A DNA stretch of 62,446 bases, taken from the NCBI GenBank assembly GCA_017536635.1, contig JAFXHA010000039.1:1-62446 (forward strand). The letters run 5' to 3'. The notes under the pieces are model-generated. The model had not been told where the DNA came from. It saw only the letters and a list, made by a program, of their open reading frames with translations, and did not search any database. The DNA is from Clostridia bacterium (GTDB lineage: Bacteria > Bacillota > Clostridia > Oscillospirales > CAG-272). Shown here one piece after another: positions 58,889 to 62,446 of this stretch. A program made the position numbers and the translations under genes. Within the stretch, counting starts at the first letter, position 1, and each line of letters opens with the position of its first letter.

Positions 58889-59958
58889 TGAAACGGCTTT
58901 TATACCTGATTATAGCAATCATATTGGCGATATCCTGTTCTTCCTGCGCCCAAAAAAGATTTCTCGTGATAGAGGATGATAGAATCGGAGAGGACTGCCG
59001 TGCGACAGACACGGCCGATACCGCAGATGGCAACAAGACGAGTGATACTGATTACTCTGATGAAACGAAAGAGACCGAGGTTAACGAGCCGGATGATCCC
59101 GACTGGGATACTTTACCGGAAACCTTAGAGGATATAGACGGCGTTGCACGGGGCGAATCTTTGGTTTTTGAGCTTAGCGTAAATAAAGAATACTATATCG
59201 TAGTTGACTACACCGGCACGGCAAACGTGGTTGATATTCCGGCGGTGCATCTTGGGAAGCCGGTGCGTGAGATAGGTGAGCGAGCCTTTGAAAACAGTAT
59301 AATAACAAGTGTAACGATACCGGACAGTATAATAGAAATCGGTAAATCTGCGTTTTATTACTGCACGCTGCTTGAAAGCCTGAAGCTGCCGAATAGCGTT
59401 ATTCGAATAGAAGAGGCGGCGTTTGCGCAGTGCCATTCACTAAAAAGCGTTGACGTAGGCGAAGGAGTCAAGATCATCGAGGCGTTTGCTTTTTTGCATT
59501 GCCGTAATCTTTCAGATATTGAATTGCCGCGTGGAATAGAGTATATATACGATGATGCCTTTCAGGATACGGCGTATTATAATAATCCGTCAAATTGGAT
59601 CGATAATGTTCTGTACATAAGAAACTATCTTATTGAGGCAAGTCCGGAGATCGAGGGTGAATATACTGTGAGAGAAGGCACCGCGCTTATAGCCGCCAAT
59701 GCTTTTTATAATAAAACAAAGCTTATCAGAGTAGATATGCCGAATAGCGTCGGGGTGGTGTGCGGCAGTGCATTCGCTTATTGTACAAACCTTGAAACCG
59801 TTTCATTTGGAGATGCGGTCATTGCGGAAACAGCATTTAACGGATGCGATAATATCAAGACTGTTTATTATACGGGGGCGTTGTACGATATTACAGCTAA
59901 AAAAGAAACATTGACCGAAAACGATCCATTGCTTGATGCAGAGTGGGTTGAGACGTAA
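58888..59958 (+). CDS. Lipoprotein with LRR_5 (BspA-like) repeats, paralogue 2
   Basis: A 356-residue lipoprotein with a short signal and lipobox SCSSC, then AQKRFLVIEDD, which echoes the SEKRILIIDDD of the previous gene. After an acidic linker come at least five LRR_5 repeats (VREIGERAFENSIITSVTIPDS, IEIGKSAFYYCTLLESLKLPNS, IRIEEAAFAQCHSLKSVDVGEG, KIIEAFAFLHCRNLSDIELPRG and later copies). I start it at the ATG 58888, which overlaps the previous stop, rather than at GTG codons just upstream. It is co-expressed with paralogue 1 under the structured leader. Confidence 0.87.
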   Translation: MKRLLYLIIAIILAISCSSCAQKRFLVIEDDRIGEDCRATDTADTADGNKTSDTDYSDETKETEVNEPDDPDWDTLPETLEDIDGVARGESLVFELSVNKEYYIVVDYTGTANVVDIPAVHLGKPVREIGERAFENSIITSVTIPDSIIEIGKSAFYYCTLLESLKLPNSVIRIEEAAFAQCHSLKSVDVGEGVKIIEAFAFLHCRNLSDIELPRGIEYIYDDAFQDTAYYNNPSNWIDNVLYIRNYLIEASPEIEGEYTVREGTALIAANAFYNKTKLIRVDMPNSVGVVCGSAFAYCTNLETVSFGDAVIAETAFNGCDNIKTVYYTGALYDITAKKETLTENDPLLDAEWVET

Positions 59959-59970
59959 AAGCATAACAAA

Positions 59971-59995
59971 AAGGCGGATACCCGCCTTTTTTGTT
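59971..59995. terminator. Terminator between LRR lipoprotein and S1 gene
   Basis: AAAAGGCGG and CCGCCTTTT form a stem around ATAC, followed by TTTG. Confidence 0.8.
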
Positions 59996-60950
59996 ATTCA
60001 AAAACGCTTTCGATGAGCTTTGTCGCGCCGAGCGGAGAATATCTCCAACGGGCGATATGAGCCGTGTTTTCACAATCCACGTAATATTTTATATTTTTTT
60101 CGGGCAGCGTTCCTCTGTACGAATCTATCAGCACCAGCTTTATCTTCATCTTGTCTGGAATAATGCTTTTTATGTAAACGGCTACGTATTCGCCGACGAT
60201 CGCGATGCTCTTGTCGTTCGTGCCCTCGCGTATCTCCGCAAGACCTGCGAGATTTGGAGCAAGCTCGATGAATACTCCGTAGCTCTCAACGCTTCTGACT
60301 ATTCCCATAACCGTTTGCCCGACCTCAAAGCCCGATGCGTTTTCAAGCCAGGTGCCGAGAAGCTCGCGCATACTGACGAATATCCTGCCGTTCTCTCTGT
60401 CAATGGATTTGACAACGGTGTATACCGTGTCGCCGACAGATAGCCTGTCGCTTGGATGAGAGATTCTGGATACGGATATGCTATCCACGGTGAGCAGGGA
60501 AGAGATGCCGCAGCCAATGTCCATAAACGCGCCAAAGCTGTCAAGATGCGTTACCCGTGCCAAGACCACGTCTCCCTCTATAAGATCCGAAAGATATTCG
60601 ATAAAGCATTGCTTTTGTGCCTCGCGTCGCGAAAGAATGGCAACGGTTCTTCCACCCTCATTCTCAAAGCCGATGACCTTGAAGCATACGGGCTTTCCGA
60701 CGCGCGTTATTACGGCGATATCCTTTACATCCTCGCCCTCTCGACAGAGCATAGCCTCCGACTTTTCAATAATGCCCCTGATGCCGTACAGGTCGATATG
60801 AAGCCTCATGCTGCTGTCGCAGAGAAGCACCGTGGCTTCAAGTATTTTTTCCTCGCTCATAGCGCGCTGAAGACCCGCGAGTGAGGATATGTATTCGCGA
60901 TTCTCCGCGTCCTTGATGAGCATTCCCTCGGGCTTGAAAAGATTTGGCAT
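59994..60950 (-). CDS. S1 RNA-binding domain protein (RpsA-like)
   Basis: A 318-residue cytoplasmic RNA-binding protein. The N-terminal 110 residues form a degenerate first S1-like module (ILEATVLLCDSSMRLHIDLYGIRGII). A clear S1 domain follows (GDVVLARVTHLDSFGAFMDIGCGISSLLTV) near residue 130 and another near residue 215 (VGQTVMGIVRSVESYGVFIELAPNLAGLAEI). The last 60 residues are unrelated to S1. It resembles the ribosomal S1-like proteins of Clostridia that stand apart from IspH fusions. GGAGG lies 11 bp before the ATG. Role in translation initiation or RNA handling is inferred. Confidence 0.85.
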   Translation of the reverse strand: MPNLFKPEGMLIKDAENREYISSLAGLQRAMSEEKILEATVLLCDSSMRLHIDLYGIRGIIEKSEAMLCREGEDVKDIAVITRVGKPVCFKVIGFENEGGRTVAILSRREAQKQCFIEYLSDLIEGDVVLARVTHLDSFGAFMDIGCGISSLLTVDSISVSRISHPSDRLSVGDTVYTVVKSIDRENGRIFVSMRELLGTWLENASGFEVGQTVMGIVRSVESYGVFIELAPNLAGLAEIREGTNDKSIAIVGEYVAVYIKSIIPDKMKIKLVLIDSYRGTLPEKNIKYYVDCENTAHIARWRYSPLGATKLIESVFE

Positions 60951-61138
60951 GGCGATCTTGACCTCCGTTGTTTTTATTATGTTAAACTGTATGCAAGCAG
61001 TGATTTTTTTATTCCGGACGAATGTAAAAAATTTGTAACCGATAATAAGAAAAAACGAGGAAAATGCATCTCCGAGCGAGAAAACGGGAGCTATTGTATA
61101 TCTAAATTAAAAATTTAAAACTTTTTTTAAAAATAGAC

Positions 61139-61167
61139 TTGACAAGGCATACTTTGCGTGATATAAT
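61139..61167 (+). promoter_or_regulatory. Promoter of rplM-rpsI
   Basis: TTGACA (61139-61144), a 17-bp spacer and TATAAT (61162-61167), a perfect consensus giving a leader of only about 35 nt. Confidence 0.85.
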
Positions 61168-61208
61168 ATCCAAGCAAAATAATTAAAACAAAATTTTTGG
61201 AGGAAATT

Positions 61209-61637
61209 ATGTCAACCTACATGGCAAAAGTAGAAACGGTTGAGCGCAAGTGGTACGTAATTGACGCCGCAGGTAAGCCTCTCGGTAAGACCGCGGTAGC
61301 AGCTGCAACCATTCTTCGCGGCAAGCACCGTCCTGAGTTCACCCCTCACGTAGACTGCGGTGAATTCGTAATCATCATCAATGCAGACAAGGCAGTTCTC
61401 ACAGGCAAGAAGCTTGAGCAGAAGTATTACCGCCGTCATAGCGGATACATCGGCGGCCTTAAGGAAGTTCAGTACAAGACACTTATGGCAACCAAGCCCG
61501 AGCTCGCCATGGAGCTTGCAGTTAAGGGAATGCTTCCCCACAACTCTATCGGAGCAAAATCCGCAACCAGACTTAAGGTTTATGCAGGTGCTGAGCACAA
61601 CCACGCAGCACAGAAGCCTCAGGTAGTTGAGATATAA
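61209..61637 (+). CDS. rplM: 50S ribosomal protein L13
   Basis: L13 is an early-assembling large-subunit protein. The sequence [20 protein letters not shown] starts normally; [37 protein letters not shown] and [15 protein letters not shown] follow. The C-terminal [23 protein letters not shown] is diagnostic. 142 aa. The start at 61209 follows TTGGAGGAAATT; an earlier in-frame start overlaps that site. rpsI follows 16 bp later. Confidence 0.98.
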   Translation: MSTYMAKVETVERKWYVIDAAGKPLGKTAVAAATILRGKHRPEFTPHVDCGEFVIIINADKAVLTGKKLEQKYYRRHSGYIGGLKEVQYKTLMATKPELAMELAVKGMLPHNSIGAKSATRLKVYAGAEHNHAAQKPQVVEI

Positions 61638-61653
61638 GAAGGAGGACGCATAA

Positions 61654-62055
61654 ATGTATACAAGTTCTAAGCCTTATTTCTACGGAACAGGTAGAAGAAA
61701 GAAATCCGTAGCACGTGTACGCATCGTACCCGGCACAGGTGTTATCACCATCAACAAGAAGAATATTGATGAGTACTTTGGTCTCGAGACCCTCAAGCTC
61801 ATCGTTAACCAGCCCTTCGCAGCAACCGCTACCGAGGGTAAGTTCGACATCATCGCTATCGTTAACGGCGGTGGACTTTCCGGACAGGCAGGAGCTATCC
61901 GTCACGGACTTGCTCGTGCACTCGTTGCAGCAGACGAAAACTACAAGCCCGCTCTCAAGGCAGCAGGATTCCTTACTCGTGATCCTCGTATGAAGGAAAG
62001 AAAGAAGTACGGACTCAAGGGCGCTCGTCGTGCACCTCAGTTCTCCAAGAGATAA
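61654..62055 (+). CDS. rpsI: 30S ribosomal protein S9
   Basis: S9 lies in the head of the small subunit with its tail touching P-site tRNA. It shows [18 protein letters not shown], then [18 protein letters not shown] and the typical ending [24 protein letters not shown], with the basic C-terminal tail intact. 133 aa. AAGGAGG precedes the ATG. It is the second gene of the conserved rplM-rpsI operon. Confidence 0.98.
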   Translation: MYTSSKPYFYGTGRRKKSVARVRIVPGTGVITINKKNIDEYFGLETLKLIVNQPFAATATEGKFDIIAIVNGGGLSGQAGAIRHGLARALVAADENYKPALKAAGFLTRDPRMKERKKYGLKGARRAPQFSKR

Positions 62056-62079
62056 TTTCGACCTTTGGTCGAAACTTGC

Positions 62080-62112
62080 AAAAAAGGTTCTGCAACTGCA
62101 GAGCCTTTTTTG
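62080..62112 (+). terminator. Terminator of rplM-rpsI
   Basis: AAAAGGTTCTGCA and TGCAGAGCCTTTT form a stem (one mismatch) followed by TTTG. Confidence 0.75.
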
Positions 62113-62129
62113 TTATCTCTTGGAGAACA

Positions 62130-62304
62130 ATGAATTGCCCTTGCGGGCATGAATTGGCTGACGCCATGAATTGCTACCTCGCAGGCGAGGAGGCATGAAT
62201 TGCCTGCGGCATTAGAGAAACAGGGCAATTCAATTCATGAAATCGCAGATTTCAAATCATGAAGCCGCAAGGCTTCAATTCATGACGGCTTGCCGTCAAT
62301 TCAT
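62130..62304. repeat. Array of ATGAATTG units and small hairpins
   Basis: Four ATGAATTG units in direct orientation on the left (each followed by a short hairpin such as CCC-TTGC-GGGC-type) face inverted CAATTCAT/AATTCAT units on the right separated by hairpins GAAATC-GCA-GATTTC, GAAGCC-GCAA-GGCTTC and GACGG-CTTG-CCGTC. The whole can fold back on itself. The 330 bp between rpsI and the next gene hold this array, the terminator and a promoter. Confidence 0.75.
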
Positions 62305-62321
62305 TTTCTTCCGCCGTCCTA

Positions 62322-62350
62322 TTTACTTTTTGCCGTTTTTATGGTATAAT
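62322..62350 (+). promoter_or_regulatory. Promoter of the last, partial gene
   Basis: TTTACT (62322-62327), a 17-bp spacer and TATAAT (62345-62350). Confidence 0.65.
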
Positions 62351-62385
62351 CTAACTAATCGATAAACTTGAATTTGTAGGTGTGA

Positions 62386-62446
62386 ATGATGAAAACTTTA
62401 TATATGATTGGTGGCACTATGGGAGTCGGAAAAACAACTGTGTGCC
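62386..62446 (+). CDS. P-loop ATPase/kinase-like protein, N-terminal fragment
   Basis: Twenty codons are visible before the window ends: MMKTLYMIGGTMGVGKTTVC. The Walker A motif G-G-T-M-G-V-G-K-T-T near residue 9 identifies a P-loop nucleotide-binding protein of the small AAA/zeta-toxin/nucleotide-kinase kind. Either of two adjacent ATGs could be the start. Nothing more can be said from this fragment. Confidence 0.75.
   Translation, partial: MMKTLYMIGGTMGVGKTTVC

Noticed and set aside
62130-62304. CRISPR-like appearance of the ATGAATTG array
   Set aside because: Units are 7-8 bp, spacing is irregular, intervening sequences are themselves hairpins, orientation switches midway and no cas gene is near.

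Overview
The window reads as chromosome of a low-to-mid GC, spore-forming Clostridia-type Firmicute, probably a gut or rumen glycan degrader. The signs are a full-length Spo0A, many strong AGGAGG ribosome binding sites, TTGACA-17-TATAAT promoters, Ser/Thr/Asp/Glu-rich lipoproteins, and many glycoside hydrolases paired with AraC regulators and solute-binding lipoproteins. All functional calls come from reading the translated sequence; no database search was run.

Layout. 1-2000: end of a mobile-element-like module with a large serine recombinase whose reading frame runs through a hairpin into a dispersed structured repeat. 2139-7421: a tightly coupled operon of an XRE-HTH/N-acetylglucosamine-kinase fusion, murQ, a DUF6259-like glycosidase and an Eis-like GNAT, which looks like amino-sugar or muropeptide salvage controlled by its own kinase-regulator. 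7504-8199: pnuC with a structured leader. 8513-10579: GH78-like rhamnosidase. 10610-11872: a three-gene regulator operon (unknown, ArsR/DUF2087, XRE). 12052-16468: housekeeping block on the minus strand (rpe; tsaE-tsaB-rpiB-ispD-ispF; vanZ-like). 16631-20465: two tRNA-Arg genes with unusual repeats behind them, an OB-fold-like lipoprotein and a PHP phosphoesterase. 20550-25676: a degenerate PTS enzyme I-like protein, a solute-binding lipoprotein, pfkA and cinA. 25826-30260: radical SAM protein, MazF, acyl-ACP thioesterase and a DUF5685-DnaJ-membrane protein operon. 30300-33016: GH2 with a divergent AraC regulator. 33050-39010: XRE, WecG-like transferase, proS, rodA and small zinc-ribbon/membrane genes. 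39188-49611: two more solute-binding lipoproteins, cysK, a clan GH-D-like hydrolase with divergent AraC, a Gfo/Idh/MocA oxidoreductase and a nuclease-like lipoprotein. 49750-51700: tRNA-Gln followed by a second repeat family and an XRE-TPR regulator. 51798-56893: GH28, lipoprotein, MFS transporter and GH36. 57006-60950: spo0A, two leucine-rich-repeat lipoproteins behind a structured leader, and an S1-domain protein. 61209-62055: rplM-rpsI, then a palindromic array and the start of a P-loop protein.

How it works together. The accessory genes describe plant and host glycan use: rhamnose (GH78), galacturonan (GH28), galactosides (GH36, GH2, GH-D-like) and amino sugars (MurQ/NagK). Three paralogous solute-binding lipoproteins have no permease beside them and probably share a transporter encoded elsewhere. 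The points most worth following up are the perfect inverted repeat across the promoter of the HTH-kinase fusion, the leader RNAs at 57999-58072 and 8214-8299, the tRNA genes whose 3' ends are mirrored in long hairpins followed by repeats, the active-site-less enzyme I-like protein, and the DUF5685-DnaJ pair with a cysteine-rich tail.
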